Shown: positions 9,841 through 20,504 of the stretch, piece by piece
How positions within the stretch are numbered: position 1 is the first letter of the stretch
Layout: each line of letters opens with the position of its first letter
Assembly (NCBI RefSeq): GCF_004015795.1
Contig: NZ_ML137218.1
Span: 1,401,811 to 1,465,810 of the forward strand
Length of the DNA stretch: 64,000 nt
Direction: 5' to 3'
DNA from: Falsirhodobacter deserti
GTDB taxonomy: Bacteria > Pseudomonadota > Alphaproteobacteria > Rhodobacterales > Rhodobacteraceae
Program-made: the position numbers and the translations under genes
Notes under the pieces: model-generated
What the model was told of the DNA's origin: nothing
Seen by the model: the letters and a program-made list of their open reading frames with translations, nothing else
Databases searched by the model: none

Positions 9841-10737
9841 ATGGACTGGGACAAACTTCGCATTTTTCACGCGGTTGCCGATGCAGGCAGCCTGACCCAT
9901 GCGGGCGACACGCTGCACCTTTCCCAATCAGCCGTCAGCCGGCAGATCCGCGCGCTGGAAGAGAGTCTGAACGTTACGCTGTTCCACCGCCATGCGCGCG
10001 GCCTGATCCTGACCGAGCAGGGTGAGCTTCTGTTCGATGCGACCAGCGCGATGGCCAAGCGTCTTGATGCCGCCGCCGCCCGTATCCGAGACAGCGAGGA
10101 CGAGGTGTTCGGCGAATTGCGCGTGACCACCACGATCGGCCTTGGCACCATGTGGCTGGCCCCGCGCCTGACCACGCTTTACAGCAAGTACCCGGCACTG
10201 AAGATCGACCTGATGCTGGAAGAACGCGTTCTGGACCTGCCGATGCGCGAGGCCGACGTGGCCATCCGCATGAAGGAACCCAGCCAGGCCGACCTGATCC
10301 GCAAGCGCCTGATGACGATCCGGATGCAGCTTTACGCGTCCCCCGACTATCTGGCAAAGCACGGCACACCCCAGACGATGGACGATTTCGGCAAGCACCG
10401 CCTTATCTGCCAGCATGCCAGCACCCCGCAGGTCAGCGCAGGTGCCGCGCTGGTGGCCGAGTTGATGAGCCATGACATCCCCTCCACCCTGACGGTGAAC
10501 AACTATTTCGGGGTGATGCAGGGCGTGTTGAACCATCTGGGGATCGGCGTGCTGCCCGACTACTTGGCCGACGAGTTTCCGCATCTGGTGCGGGTTTTGC
10601 CAGAGGTGTCGTCGAACGACGTTCCGGTCTTCCTCGCCTATCCCGAGGAACTGCGCCATTCCAAGCGGGTGGCCGCCTTCCGCGACTTCGTGAGCGAGGA
10701 AGTCGTCGCCTATCGCAAGAAGTCCCAAGCAGGTTGA
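9841..10737 (+). CDS. LysR-family regulator, LsrB/VtlR type
   Basis: A 298-aa LysR regulator. The N-terminal winged helix begins [22 protein letters not shown] and continues [15 protein letters not shown]; the segment [18 protein letters not shown] is nearly identical to what I recall of rhizobial LsrB and Brucella VtlR. These regulators control redox balance, envelope genes and, in Brucella, sRNA genes. The effector domain occupies about 90-290. The open frame runs back to 7714, but that is antisense to murI-argC; ATG 9841 gives the family N-terminus. A candidate sRNA lies directly downstream. Family assignment is from remembered sequence, so moderate for the subtype. Confidence 0.85.
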   Translation: MDWDKLRIFHAVADAGSLTHAGDTLHLSQSAVSRQIRALEESLNVTLFHRHARGLILTEQGELLFDATSAMAKRLDAAAARIRDSEDEVFGELRVTTTIGLGTMWLAPRLTTLYSKYPALKIDLMLEERVLDLPMREADVAIRMKEPSQADLIRKRLMTIRMQLYASPDYLAKHGTPQTMDDFGKHRLICQHASTPQVSAGAALVAELMSHDIPSTLTVNNYFGVMQGVLNHLGIGVLPDYLADEFPHLVRVLPEVSSNDVPVFLAYPEELRHSKRVAAFRDFVSEEVVAYRKKSQAG

Positions 10738-10745
10738 TATGCGAA

Positions 10746-10768
10746 AAGCGCATGGCGGCCATGCGCTT
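10746..10768 (+). terminator. Hairpin after the LysR gene
   Basis: AAGCGCATGG and CCATGCGCTT form a 10-bp perfect stem with a 3-nt loop, 8 nt after the lysR stop. Only a short, interrupted T stretch follows (ACAAGTTTT), so it may be a weak terminator or a stabilising mRNA 3' end. Confidence 0.5.
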
Positions 10769-10785
10769 ACAAGTTTTACTTCTGC

Positions 10786-10814
10786 TTGCGAAATAGGCAT
10801 CCCGGCCTTAAATC
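10786..10814 (+). promoter_or_regulatory. Sigma-70-like promoter of the candidate sRNA
   Basis: TTGCGA (10786-10791) and TAAATC (10809-10814) are separated by exactly 17 bp. A start about 7 nt downstream, near 10821, would give a 77-nt transcript ending in the T run of the terminator at 10897. Confidence 0.5.
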
Positions 10815-10820
10815 AGCTTG

Positions 10821-10897
10821 TGAAGGTGGCGGTTTATGATCGCTGGCTTCATACCTCCCTGTTGGACTTGGGCCGGGCTTATGCCCGGCTTTTTTTT
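10821..10897 (+). ncRNA. Candidate trans-acting sRNA (MmgR/suhB-like) with intrinsic terminator
   Basis: The stretch has a promoter-like element upstream, no plausible ORF, an unpaired pyrimidine motif ACCTCCCTG able to pair with Shine-Dalgarno sequences, then TTGGACTTGGGCC and a perfect terminator (GCCGGGC, TTAT loop, GCCCGGC, eight T) at 10872-10897. This architecture, and in part the sequence, resembles the alphaproteobacterial alpha-r8/suhB family (MmgR of Sinorhizobium) as I remember it. It sits between the LsrB-type regulator and purL. Covariance-model search has not been done. Confidence 0.55.
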
Positions 10898-10964
10898 CGT
10901 GCCTTCCCCTGATCGGTCTTTGGCCTTATGACGCGGGTCAAATCTCCCTGCGTCCGAGGAAGCC

Positions 10965-13121
<2,157 letters not shown>

Positions 13122-13193
13122 TCCCCTGCCCCGCCACCTTGCACGAGGCGTGGGGCGGGGCTACATCTGAACGGACAGCCAAAGGACATACCC

Positions 13194-13436
13194 ATGCCCA
13201 TGGAAGCCCATGATATCGAAGCCCTGATCCGGGAAGGTTTCCCGAACGCGAAGATCACGATCACCGACCTTGCCGGCGACGGCAACCACTGGGCGGCAGA
13301 GGTGATCGACGAAAGCTTCCGGGGCATGAACCGCGTGCAGCAGCAACGCGCCGTCTATGCCAGCCTGAAGGGCAAGATGGACGGAGCCAATGGCGAATTG
13401 CACGCGCTGGCCCTGACCACCAAGGCGCCAGCTTGA
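13194..13436 (+). CDS. BolA-family protein
   Basis: An 80-aa BolA/YrbA-type protein with the fold marked by [14 protein letters not shown] and the histidine-containing C-terminus GELHALAL. BolA proteins pair with CGFS monothiol glutaredoxins to bind a [2Fe-2S] cluster, and exactly such a glutaredoxin follows 26 bp downstream. AAAGGAC precedes ATG 13194; an internal ATG at 13200 is the only alternative. Confidence 0.92.
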   Translation: MPMEAHDIEALIREGFPNAKITITDLAGDGNHWAAEVIDESFRGMNRVQQQRAVYASLKGKMDGANGELHALALTTKAPA

Positions 13437-13462
13437 CAGAAACGGGCCTGAAAGGAACCGAC

Positions 13463-13837
13463 ATGACCGACACGACGAGCGCGCAGGACCAGATCCGCGA
13501 AACGATCGAAATCAACGACGTGGTGCTGTTCATGAAGGGAACGGCGCAGATGCCGCAATGCGGCTTCTCCAGCCGCGTTGCAGGGGTGCTGAACTACATG
13601 GGCGTTGCCTTCAAGGACGTGAACGTTCTGGCGACGCCGGAACTGCGCCAGGGCATCAAGGATTTCTCCGACTGGCCGACGATCCCGCAGCTTTACGTGA
13701 AGGGCGAATTTGTTGGCGGTTGCGACATCATCACCGAGATGACGCTGTCTGGTGAACTGGACACCCTGTTTACCGATAACGGCATCGCGTTCGATCAGGA
13801 CGCGGCCAACAAGATCCGCGAAGCCAACGCGGAATAA
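13463..13837 (+). CDS. grxD: Grx4-family monothiol glutaredoxin
   Basis: A 124-aa CGFS glutaredoxin that carries [2Fe-2S] clusters. Visible family features are VVLFMKGT, the active-site [27 protein letters not shown] and a C-terminal amphipathic tail. A TTG 30 nt upstream overlapping the bolA stop is possible, but ATG 13463 has AAAGGAACCGAC in front. Forms a pair with bolA, consistent with BolA-Grx complexes in iron homeostasis. Confidence 0.95.
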   Translation: MTDTTSAQDQIRETIEINDVVLFMKGTAQMPQCGFSSRVAGVLNYMGVAFKDVNVLATPELRQGIKDFSDWPTIPQLYVKGEFVGGCDIITEMTLSGELDTLFTDNGIAFDQDAANKIREANAE

Positions 13838-13840
13838 GAC

Positions 13841-13866
13841 AAAGCCCCGGCATTGCCGGGGCTTTT
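13841..13866. terminator. Terminator between grxD and the MliC-like gene, likely bidirectional
   Basis: AAAGCCCCGGC, ATT loop, GCCGGGGCTTTT. The A run on the 5' side gives a T run on the other strand as well, and the hairpin separates two convergent genes. Confidence 0.88.
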
Positions 13867-14192
13867 CAGTTCCGGGCGCAGGTCAGAAGAACCACTTCCC
13901 TGTCCGCCTCGCCGTCGCGCCAATAAAGCGTCGCCTTGGGCCCCTTCGTCCACCAGACATAGTGCGACCCGCCGGAGGGCCAGCCATAGCGCACGCCCGA
14001 GGCGGCCTGCTCCGCCTCCAGCGTGATCTGGCTGCCTTCAACATTCAGCACCGCAACCGACAGATCATCGGCCGTCACGTAGGTTGCCGGAACCTGCACC
14101 CCGCGGTCACAGGTATAGGCCATGGTGCGATGCTCCGTTCCGGCCTGCGCCAGGGCGGGCAGAAACAGAACAAGCGCCAGCATACCCCTCAC
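13866..14192 (-). CDS. MliC-family lysozyme inhibitor-like exported protein
   Basis: A 108-aa exported protein with a short signal peptide (MRGMLALVLFLPALAQA). The mature part follows the MliC beta-barrel pattern: AYTCDRGVQVPATYV, a conserved serine/glycine loop (ASGVRYGWPSGGSHY) and WTKGPKATL before a C-terminal cysteine. Family members inhibit C-type lysozyme in the periplasm. There is no lipobox, so it is probably soluble. Its ATG overlaps the zapA stop by 4 bp. Confidence 0.75.
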   Translation of the reverse strand: MRGMLALVLFLPALAQAGTEHRTMAYTCDRGVQVPATYVTADDLSVAVLNVEGSQITLEAEQAASGVRYGWPSGGSHYVWWTKGPKATLYWRDGEADREVVLLTCARN

Positions 14193-14563
14193 GAAGCTGC
14201 CTTCTCCTCGACGGCGCCGGCCACGGCTTCGGCCCGCGCGGCAAGCTCTGCCATCGTTTCAAGGATGATCGGCGGGATGACCGGCACCTCCACCCGCTCG
14301 GGCTCGGGTGCGGGGCGGGTCTGGAACTCGTGCAGTGTCGCGCGGGCGGTGGCAAGTTCCTGCTCTACCGCGATTGTCTTGTCGGCCAGCATCAGGCCCG
14401 CCATCAGCAGCATCCGGTCCGCGGGCATCCGGCCGATCTGCGACAGCACAATGTCTGCCTGTTCGGAAAGCTGCTTGGCGGCGGCGCGCAGGAACTGTTC
14501 CTGCCCGTCCTGGCAGGCGACGGTGAACGTCTTGTTGCCGATGGTAATGTCCAGATCAGCCAT
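14189..14563 (-). CDS. zapA: Cell-division protein ZapA
   Basis: FtsZ-ring stabiliser of 124 aa. The N-terminal globular part reads MADLDITIGNKTFTVACQDGQE and is followed by the long helix LRAAAKQLSEQADIV..MLLMAGLMLAD typical of ZapA, then a proline-rich linker and a C-terminal helix. ATG 14563 is selected for its AGGAGACGCGGA ribosome site and family N-terminus. Its start overlaps the upstream coiled-coil gene by 8 bp, implying coupled translation. Confidence 0.92.
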   Translation of the reverse strand: MADLDITIGNKTFTVACQDGQEQFLRAAAKQLSEQADIVLSQIGRMPADRMLLMAGLMLADKTIAVEQELATARATLHEFQTRPAPEPERVEVPVIPPIILETMAELAARAEAVAGAVEEKAAS

Positions 14564-14963
14564 TCCGCGTCTCCTCTTCTGCCGTGGCGACATGCCGCGA
14601 CAGCGCCGAAAGAATCGAGTCAAGCTCGGCCCGGTCAGTGGCGCGCAGGGCGCGAAGGCTTTCCACCTCTGCCGGCCCTGTGTCGCCGCGCATGCTGGAA
14701 AGCTGTTCGTGCAACTCTCCTGCGGCGGCGCGCAGGGCTTCCAGCTGCTCGGTCAGGCTTGCGACCTCTGCTTCCAGTGCCGCGATCCGCGCGCCGGACT
14801 TTTCCTTCACGGCCCGCAAACGCTCGGTCAGCTGGGCGTTGACCAGCCGCTCCTCTTCCACGGCGCGGGATTCGACTGCGCCGCCCTGCAGCCCTTCGGC
14901 CGCCGTACCGATCCGTTCCAGCGCACGGGTGATCCGCCGCTCAAGCTCCACCAGATCCTGCAT
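14556..14963 (-). CDS. Coiled-coil protein upstream of zapA, function unknown
   Basis: About 135 aa, almost entirely helical with heptad-like spacing of hydrophobic residues (ELERRITRALERI, RLVNAQLTERLRAVKEK, IAALEAEVASLTEQLEALRAA). ATG 14963 is preceded by GGAGG; longer starts are not supported. Overlap with zapA suggests the two act together, perhaps as a ZapB-like partner that bundles FtsZ rings, but I see no sequence signature proving it. No cysteine or membrane segment. Confidence 0.7.
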   Translation of the reverse strand: MQDLVELERRITRALERIGTAAEGLQGGAVESRAVEEERLVNAQLTERLRAVKEKSGARIAALEAEVASLTEQLEALRAAAGELHEQLSSMRGDTGPAEVESLRALRATDRAELDSILSALSRHVATAEEETRNG

Positions 14964-15125
14964 CCAGCCTCCTTGGTTTCGCGCGAATCGCGATCCGCGC
15001 CGCATTTCGCCGATCTTAGCGGGTTTGCCTGCGGGATTTAGCCCCCCAATCCCTTGCCGCGCTTGATCTTGCCGCCCCTCCTGCTATGGACAACGGACCC
15101 CACCGACACAAGAGGAGCGCGCGCT

Positions 15126-17141
15126 TTGGATCTTCCCACCCTGCGCCGAGAGCACCCCGACCACTGGTCCAAGGCCGTGGCCATCCGCACCCTGACGCTG
15201 GATGCCGTGGCCGCCGCGAATTCGGGCCATTCCGGCATGCCGATGGGCATGGCCGATGTGGCCACTGTCCTGTTCGAAAAGCACATGAAGTTCGATGCCG
15301 CCGATCCGCAATGGCCGGACCGCGACCGCTTCATCCTTTCGGCGGGCCACGGCTCCATGCTGCTGTACTCGCTGCTGCACCTGACCGGCTATGCCGACAT
15401 GACGCTGGATCAGATCAAGAACTTCCGTCAGTGGGGCGCGATCACCGCGGGCCATCCCGAATACGGGCATGCCGGCGGCATTGAAACCACGACCGGCCCG
15501 CTGGGTCAGGGCATCGCCACCTCGGTCGGGTTCGCCATCGCGGAAGAATCGCTGCGCGCCCGCTGGGGCAAGAAGATCGTCGATCACTTCACCTATGTGA
15601 TCGCCGGCGACGGCTGCCTGATGGAGGGCGTTAGCCAAGAAGCCATCGGCCTTGCCGGCCGGCTGAAGCTTTCCCGCCTGATCGTGCTGTGGGACAACAA
15701 CGGCATCACCATTGACGGCAAGGTGGAGCTTTCGGACCTGACCGATCAGAAGGCGCGCTTCGCGGCTTCGGGCTGGGACGTGTTCGAATGCGACGGCCAT
15801 GACCCGGCGGATATCGACCGCGCGATCACCGAAGCCAAGGCATCCCCCCGCCCCGCGATGGTGGCCTGCACGACCAACATCGCGCTGGGTTCCTCGGCGC
15901 AGGACACCTCCACCGGGCACGGCGCCCTGACGGACGCGAAGCTGATCGCCGACACGCGCGAAGCCTATGGCTGGGCGCATGGCCCGTTCGAGATTCCGGC
16001 AGATGTCAAATCGGCCTGGGAAGCTATCGGCCGCAAAGGCGCGTCGGAACATGCCGAGTGGAAGATCCGCCTCGCCACGCTGTCCGAAGCCAAGCAGACC
16101 GAGTTTGCGCGCCAGTTCGCCGGTGACATGCCCAAGCGCCTGCCCGCCGCGATCCGTGCGCTGAAAAAGCAGATCACGGAAAAGGCCCCGAAGCTGGCAA
16201 CGCGTCAGGCCTCGGAAATGGCGCTGGAGGTGATCAATCCGATCGTCACGGAAACGATCGGCGGTTCGGCCGACCTGACCAAGTCGAACAACACCAAGAC
16301 AGCCGACATGGGCGTGTTCGATCTGGAAACCCGCAAGGGCCGCTATGTCTATTACGGGATCCGTGAACACGGCATGGCTGCGGCGATCAACGGCATCACG
16401 CTGCATGGCGGGCTGCGCGCCTATGGCGGCACGTTCATGGCCTTCACCGACTATGCCCGCCCCGCGATGCGCCTTGCCGCGCTGATGGGCGTGCCGAGCG
16501 TGTTCGTCATGACGCACGATTCGATCGGTCTGGGCGAAGACGGCCCCACCCACCAGCCGGTGGAGCATCTGGCCATCAGCCGCGCCACGCCCAACACCTG
16601 GGTGTTCCGTCCCGCAGACGCCGTGGAAGCGGCAGAGGCATGGGAACTGGCGCTGACGACGAAATCGACCCCCTCGGTCATGGCGCTGTCGCGGCAGGGC
16701 GTGCCGACCGTGCGCACCACGCACAGCCAGAAGAACATGACGGCCCACGGTGCCTATGTTCTGGCTGAATCTACACGCAAGCGTCAGGTCATCCTGATGG
16801 CCACGGGGACCGAAGTCGCAATCGCGCTGCAAGCCCGCGAGATGCTGGAAGCCCAAGGCATCGGCACGCGCGTCGTTTCCGTGCCCTGCATGGAGATCTT
16901 TGCACAGCAGGACGAAGCCTATCGTCGCAAGATCCTGCCCCCCGGCCCTGTTCGCGTTGCGATCGAGGCAGGCGTGCGCATGCCGTGGGAGCGTTGGCTT
17001 CTGGGCGAGCGTGGGACCGAGAAGAAGGCCGGTTTCATCGGCATGACCGGCTTTGGCGCCTCGGCCCCTGCTGATCGTCTTTACAAGGAATTCGGCATCA
17101 CTGCCGAAGCCACGGTCGAGAAGGTAAAATCGCTTCTGTAA
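15126..17141 (+). CDS. tkt: Transketolase
   Basis: Thiamine-diphosphate enzyme of the pentose phosphate pathway and Calvin-type rearrangements (671 aa). Present are the N-terminal [15 protein letters not shown], the ThDP motif [17 protein letters not shown], the pyrimidine-domain [16 protein letters not shown] and the C-terminal domain ([12 protein letters not shown]). TTG 15126 is chosen: AGAGGAG lies 8 nt upstream and [14 protein letters not shown] matches the expected N-terminus; the frame open from 15054 has no ribosome site. Monocistronic by its own terminator. Confidence 0.96.
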   Translation: MDLPTLRREHPDHWSKAVAIRTLTLDAVAAANSGHSGMPMGMADVATVLFEKHMKFDAADPQWPDRDRFILSAGHGSMLLYSLLHLTGYADMTLDQIKNFRQWGAITAGHPEYGHAGGIETTTGPLGQGIATSVGFAIAEESLRARWGKKIVDHFTYVIAGDGCLMEGVSQEAIGLAGRLKLSRLIVLWDNNGITIDGKVELSDLTDQKARFAASGWDVFECDGHDPADIDRAITEAKASPRPAMVACTTNIALGSSAQDTSTGHGALTDAKLIADTREAYGWAHGPFEIPADVKSAWEAIGRKGASEHAEWKIRLATLSEAKQTEFARQFAGDMPKRLPAAIRALKKQITEKAPKLATRQASEMALEVINPIVTETIGGSADLTKSNNTKTADMGVFDLETRKGRYVYYGIREHGMAAAINGITLHGGLRAYGGTFMAFTDYARPAMRLAALMGVPSVFVMTHDSIGLGEDGPTHQPVEHLAISRATPNTWVFRPADAVEAAEAWELALTTKSTPSVMALSRQGVPTVRTTHSQKNMTAHGAYVLAESTRKRQVILMATGTEVAIALQAREMLEAQGIGTRVVSVPCMEIFAQQDEAYRRKILPPGPVRVAIEAGVRMPWERWLLGERGTEKKAGFIGMTGFGASAPADRLYKEFGITAEATVEKVKSLL

Positions 17142-17148
17142 AGCTTGG

Positions 17149-17175
17149 AGGCCGCCCTTAATGGGCGGCCTTTTT
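17149..17175 (+). terminator. Terminator of tkt
   Basis: GGCCGCCC, TTAAT loop, GGGCGGCC, TTTTT, starting 8 nt after the tkt stop. The hairpin overlaps the last codons of the convergent DUF808 gene. Confidence 0.9.
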
Positions 17176-18096
17176 CATGAACGGGTGCGTGATGGCGACA
17201 ACGATGCCGCCCAGCACCAGCGCGATGATCCCGTCGCAGATCGCTGCCACCAGCCATGCCACAAGCCCCTGCGCCACGCCAACGGCATGGGCCGCCCGCT
17301 CGGCCAGATGGTGGATCGCCTCATAGGGCGCGGCCCAAAGCGTTTCATGCAGGCCATGGGTCAGGATATTGCCGCCGACCCACAGCATTGCCAGCGTCCC
17401 GACCAGGGACAGCGCAGCCAGAAGCTTCGGCATCCCGCGCACCAACGCCATCCCGACCCCGCGCAGGCTGGCCGATCGCTTTGCCATGCCAAGCCCGACA
17501 TCGTCGATCTTCACGAGGATGGCCACCGCGCCATAGACACCTGCGGTGACCGCAATGCCAACAACCGCCAGCGCGGCCGCCTCCACCCACATGCTGTCAT
17601 TTTCGATCTGGCTGAGGGCGATGGTCATGATCTCGGCGCTGAGGATGAAGTCCGTCTTGATGGCGCCTGCGACCTTCTGCTCCTCCAGACGACCGGGATC
17701 CTTCGGCGTATGGTCCGCCTTGGTTTTCGCGTCGGCACGGGCGGGGGCAAGGGCATGGATCGTCTTTTCCGCCCCTTCATAGGCCAGGTAAAGGCCGCCG
17801 AGCATCAGAACCGGCGTGATGATCCATGGCAGGAAGGCCTGCGCCAGAAGCAGCAGCGGCAGCAGGATTAGGATTTTGTTGCGAAGCGATCCGATGGCGA
17901 TGCGCCCGATCATCGGAAGTTCGCGCGACGCATTGATGCCGGTGATGTATCGCGGGGTGACGGCCGTGTCGTCGATCACCACGCCAGCGGCCTTGGTGCC
18001 CGCCTTTCCCGCAGCCGCCGCCACATCATCGACAGAGGCTGCGGCCACTTTGGCAAGACCTGCCACATCGTCCAGCAGTGCAAGAAGTCCGCTCAT
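17158..18096 (-). CDS. DUF808/YedI-family inner-membrane protein
   Basis: A 312-aa membrane protein with the family N-terminus MSGLLALLDDVAGLAK and the long DDTAVTPRYITGI segment, then about five to six hydrophobic helices (e.g. ILILLPLLLLAQAFLPWIITPVL) around the cytoplasmic loop DHTPKDPGRLEEQKVAGAIKTD. The family is widespread and its function is unknown. It converges with tkt and shares the terminator region; divergent from the first GAPDH gene. Confidence 0.88.
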   Translation of the reverse strand: MSGLLALLDDVAGLAKVAAASVDDVAAAAGKAGTKAAGVVIDDTAVTPRYITGINASRELPMIGRIAIGSLRNKILILLPLLLLAQAFLPWIITPVLMLGGLYLAYEGAEKTIHALAPARADAKTKADHTPKDPGRLEEQKVAGAIKTDFILSAEIMTIALSQIENDSMWVEAAALAVVGIAVTAGVYGAVAILVKIDDVGLGMAKRSASLRGVGMALVRGMPKLLAALSLVGTLAMLWVGGNILTHGLHETLWAAPYEAIHHLAERAAHAVGVAQGLVAWLVAAICDGIIALVLGGIVVAITHPFMKKAAH

Positions 18097-18277
18097 CGTG
18101 TTGAAACCTTTGTCATTCTCTCGATGCTATCTGGCGCGGTCACGGGCAGCAGGCAAGCACGACGTTAGCGCAACCGCCCGATGTTTGCGATAACATATTG
18201 ATTTCGTGCGATATTCGCTTTTCCGCCGCCGCTTGAACGCCTACATTCGGCGCGACATCGCAGAGAGGATCAGCGTC

Positions 18278-19282
18278 ATGACCATCACGGTTGGCATCAA
18301 CGGTTTCGGGCGGATCGGTCGTTGCACCCTGGCCCATATTGCCCAGTCGGGCCGCAACGACGTTCAGGTCGTGGCGGTGAACGCAACCGGCCCGATCGAA
18401 ACGAACGCCCACCTGCTGAAATATGACTCCGTCCATGGCCGCTTCCCCGGCACCGTGCGAGTGAAGGATGGCATGCTGGATCTGGGCGGCAGCCCCATTC
18501 GCATGATGTCCACCTATGAGATGAAAGAGTTGGAATGGGACGGCGTGGATGTCGTTCTGGAGTGCACCGGCAAGTTCAACGATGGCATGAAGGCCAATGC
18601 CCACCTTGATCGCGGTGCGAAATCGGTCCTGATCTCTGCCCCCGCCAAGAACGTGGACCGTACTGTCGTTTATGGTGTGAACCACCGCGACCTGCTGATC
18701 TCGGACAAGATGGTATCGAACGGGTCCTGCACCACGAACTGCCTCGCGCCATTGGCAAAGGTGTTGAACGACGCGATTGGGATCGAATCCGGCATCATGA
18801 CCACGATCCACTCCTATACCGGCGACCAGCCAACGCTGGACCGTCGCCACAACGATCTGTACCGCGCCCGCGCCGCCGCGATGGCGATGATCCCCACCTC
18901 CACCGGTGCGGCCAAGGCCATTTCCGAAGTGCTGCCGGAACTGAAAGGGAAGCTGGACGGATCGGCGATCCGTGTCCCCACGCCGAACGTCTCGGCGGTG
19001 GATCTCACCTTCGTGGCCAGCAAGGACGTGACGGTGGCCGATGTGAACGCCGTGGTGGAAGAAGCCGCTGCCGGCGCCATGGGCAGCGTTCTGTCCTATG
19101 ATCCCGAACCCAAGGTCTCGATCGACTTCAACCACACGCCCTATTCGTCTATCTTCGCGCCAGACCAGACAAAGGTGATCGGCGGGCGCACTGTCCGCGT
19201 CCTTGCCTGGTATGATAACGAATGGGGCTTTTCCTGCCGCATGGCCGATGTGGCCGCAGCGATGGGGCGGCTCCTTCAATAA
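18278..19282 (+). CDS. gap: Glyceraldehyde-3-phosphate dehydrogenase, paralogue 1 (predicted NADP-tolerant)
   Basis: A 334-aa GAPDH with nucleotide loop NGFGRIGR and catalytic cysteine in NGSCTTNC. The aspartate that binds the adenosine ribose of NAD is replaced: VNATGP, Ala36, where its neighbour has IND, Asp36. The S-loop region also differs (LDRRHND). In characterised GapB-type enzymes loss of this aspartate allows NADP, so I infer NADP preference or dual use, possibly for the anabolic direction. ATG 18278 follows GAGAGGATCAGCGTC. Followed by a 46-aa membrane peptide and a second gap. Confidence 0.93.
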   Translation: MTITVGINGFGRIGRCTLAHIAQSGRNDVQVVAVNATGPIETNAHLLKYDSVHGRFPGTVRVKDGMLDLGGSPIRMMSTYEMKELEWDGVDVVLECTGKFNDGMKANAHLDRGAKSVLISAPAKNVDRTVVYGVNHRDLLISDKMVSNGSCTTNCLAPLAKVLNDAIGIESGIMTTIHSYTGDQPTLDRRHNDLYRARAAAMAMIPTSTGAAKAISEVLPELKGKLDGSAIRVPTPNVSAVDLTFVASKDVTVADVNAVVEEAAAGAMGSVLSYDPEPKVSIDFNHTPYSSIFAPDQTKVIGGRTVRVLAWYDNEWGFSCRMADVAAAMGRLLQ

Positions 19283-19294
19283 GAGGGGCTGCGA

Positions 19295-19435
19295 TTGACC
19301 AACAAGGTTGCTTTATGGCTGGCCGCGATCATCATCGCGGCCATCGTCATTGACGTGCAGGCGGAATGGGGGGGCGTGACCTTCCTGATGCGGAAGTTCC
19401 TGAAGCTTGTCGATTGGGTGGAATTCTGGCGATAG
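19295..19435 (+). CDS. 46-aa single-pass membrane peptide between the two gap genes
   Basis: A TTG-started frame (AGAGGGG 6 nt upstream) encodes one membrane helix, [17 protein letters not shown], followed by a tryptophan- and lysine-rich amphipathic tail ending DWVEFWR. It starts 12 nt after the first gap stop and ends 67 nt before the second gap ATG. I recall similar peptides beside gap in other Rhodobacteraceae, which argues for a real gene, but this is from memory. Function unknown. Confidence 0.7.
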   Translation: MTNKVALWLAAIIIAAIVIDVQAEWGGVTFLMRKFLKLVDWVEFWR

Positions 19436-19502
19436 TCGGAAAACCCTTGCCCTGAAGCCTGCACACTCCCATGTTAGCGCCAACGCCACACGGGAGAGAG
19501 CC

Positions 19503-20504
19503 ATGTCAGTTAAGGTTGCAATCAACGGTTTTGGCCGGATCGGCCGCAACGTGCTGCGCGCAATCGTCGAATCCGGCCGGACCGATATCGAGGTTGTCGC
19601 CATCAATGATCTGGGTCCGGTTGAAACGAACGCCCACCTGCTTCGTTTCGATTCGGTCCATGGTCGTTTTCCGGCAGAAGTGACAACCACGGCCGACAGC
19701 ATCGATGTGGGCCGTGGCCCCATCCGCGTGACGGCGCTGAAGAACCCGGCCGAATTGCCTTGGGGTGATGTGGATGTGGTGCTGGAATGCACCGGCATCT
19801 TCACCTCCAAGGAAAAGGCGAAGGTACATCTGGAAAACGGCTCCTCTCGCGTGCTGGTTTCCGCCCCGTCCGACGGTGCGGACAAGACCATCGTCTATGG
19901 TGTGAACCATGACACCCTGACCGCCGACGATCTGGTCGTGTCCAACGCCTCCTGCACGACGAACTGCCTGTCGCCCGTGGCCAAGGTTCTGAACGATGCG
20001 ATCGGCATCTCCAAGGGTTTCATGACCACGATCCATTCCTATACCGGCGATCAGCCGACGCTGGATACGGTGCACAAGGATCTTTACCGCGGCCGGGCAG
20101 CTGCCCTGTCGATGATCCCGACCTCCACCGGCGCGGCCAAGGCCGTGGGGCTGGTTCTGCCGGAACTGAAGGGCAAGCTGGATGGCGTTGCCATCCGCGT
20201 GCCGACCCCGAACGTTTCCGTGGTGGATCTCGTTTTCGAAGCCTCGCGCGATACGACTGTCGACGAAGTGAACAACGCGATCCGCGCCGCCGCCAACGGC
20301 CCGCTGAAGGGTGTGCTGGGCTTCACCGATGCGCCCAATGTCAGCTCGGACTTCAACCACGACCCGCATTCGTCCATCTTCCACATGGACCAGACCAAGG
20401 TGATGGAGGGGCGCATGGTCCGGATCCTGTCCTGGTATGACAACGAATGGGGCTTTTCCAACCGGATGGCAGACACCGCCGTCGCGATGGGCAAGCTTAT
20501 CTAA
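19503..20504 (+). CDS. gap: Glyceraldehyde-3-phosphate dehydrogenase, paralogue 2 (NAD type)
   Basis: A 333-aa GAPDH with NGFGRIGR, the NAD-selecting aspartate Asp36 (AINDLGP) and catalytic cysteine in NASCTTNC, followed by the usual HSYTGDQ segment. By these residues it is the glycolytic NAD-dependent paralogue. GGGAGAG precedes ATG 19503. Its stop overlaps the convergent histidine kinase stop by 4 bp. Confidence 0.95.
   Translation: MSVKVAINGFGRIGRNVLRAIVESGRTDIEVVAINDLGPVETNAHLLRFDSVHGRFPAEVTTTADSIDVGRGPIRVTALKNPAELPWGDVDVVLECTGIFTSKEKAKVHLENGSSRVLVSAPSDGADKTIVYGVNHDTLTADDLVVSNASCTTNCLSPVAKVLNDAIGISKGFMTTIHSYTGDQPTLDTVHKDLYRGRAAALSMIPTSTGAAKAVGLVLPELKGKLDGVAIRVPTPNVSVVDLVFEASRDTTVDEVNNAIRAAANGPLKGVLGFTDAPNVSSDFNHDPHSSIFHMDQTKVMEGRMVRILSWYDNEWGFSNRMADTAVAMGKLI

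Noticed and set aside
7714-10737. A 1007-codon open frame on the plus strand
   Set aside because: Only its last 298 codons are a real LysR gene; the rest is antisense to murI, argC and ccmE, a product of high GC.
14964-15125. 6S RNA near zapA
   Set aside because: The gap upstream of the zapA operon is too short and lacks the long bulged hairpin.
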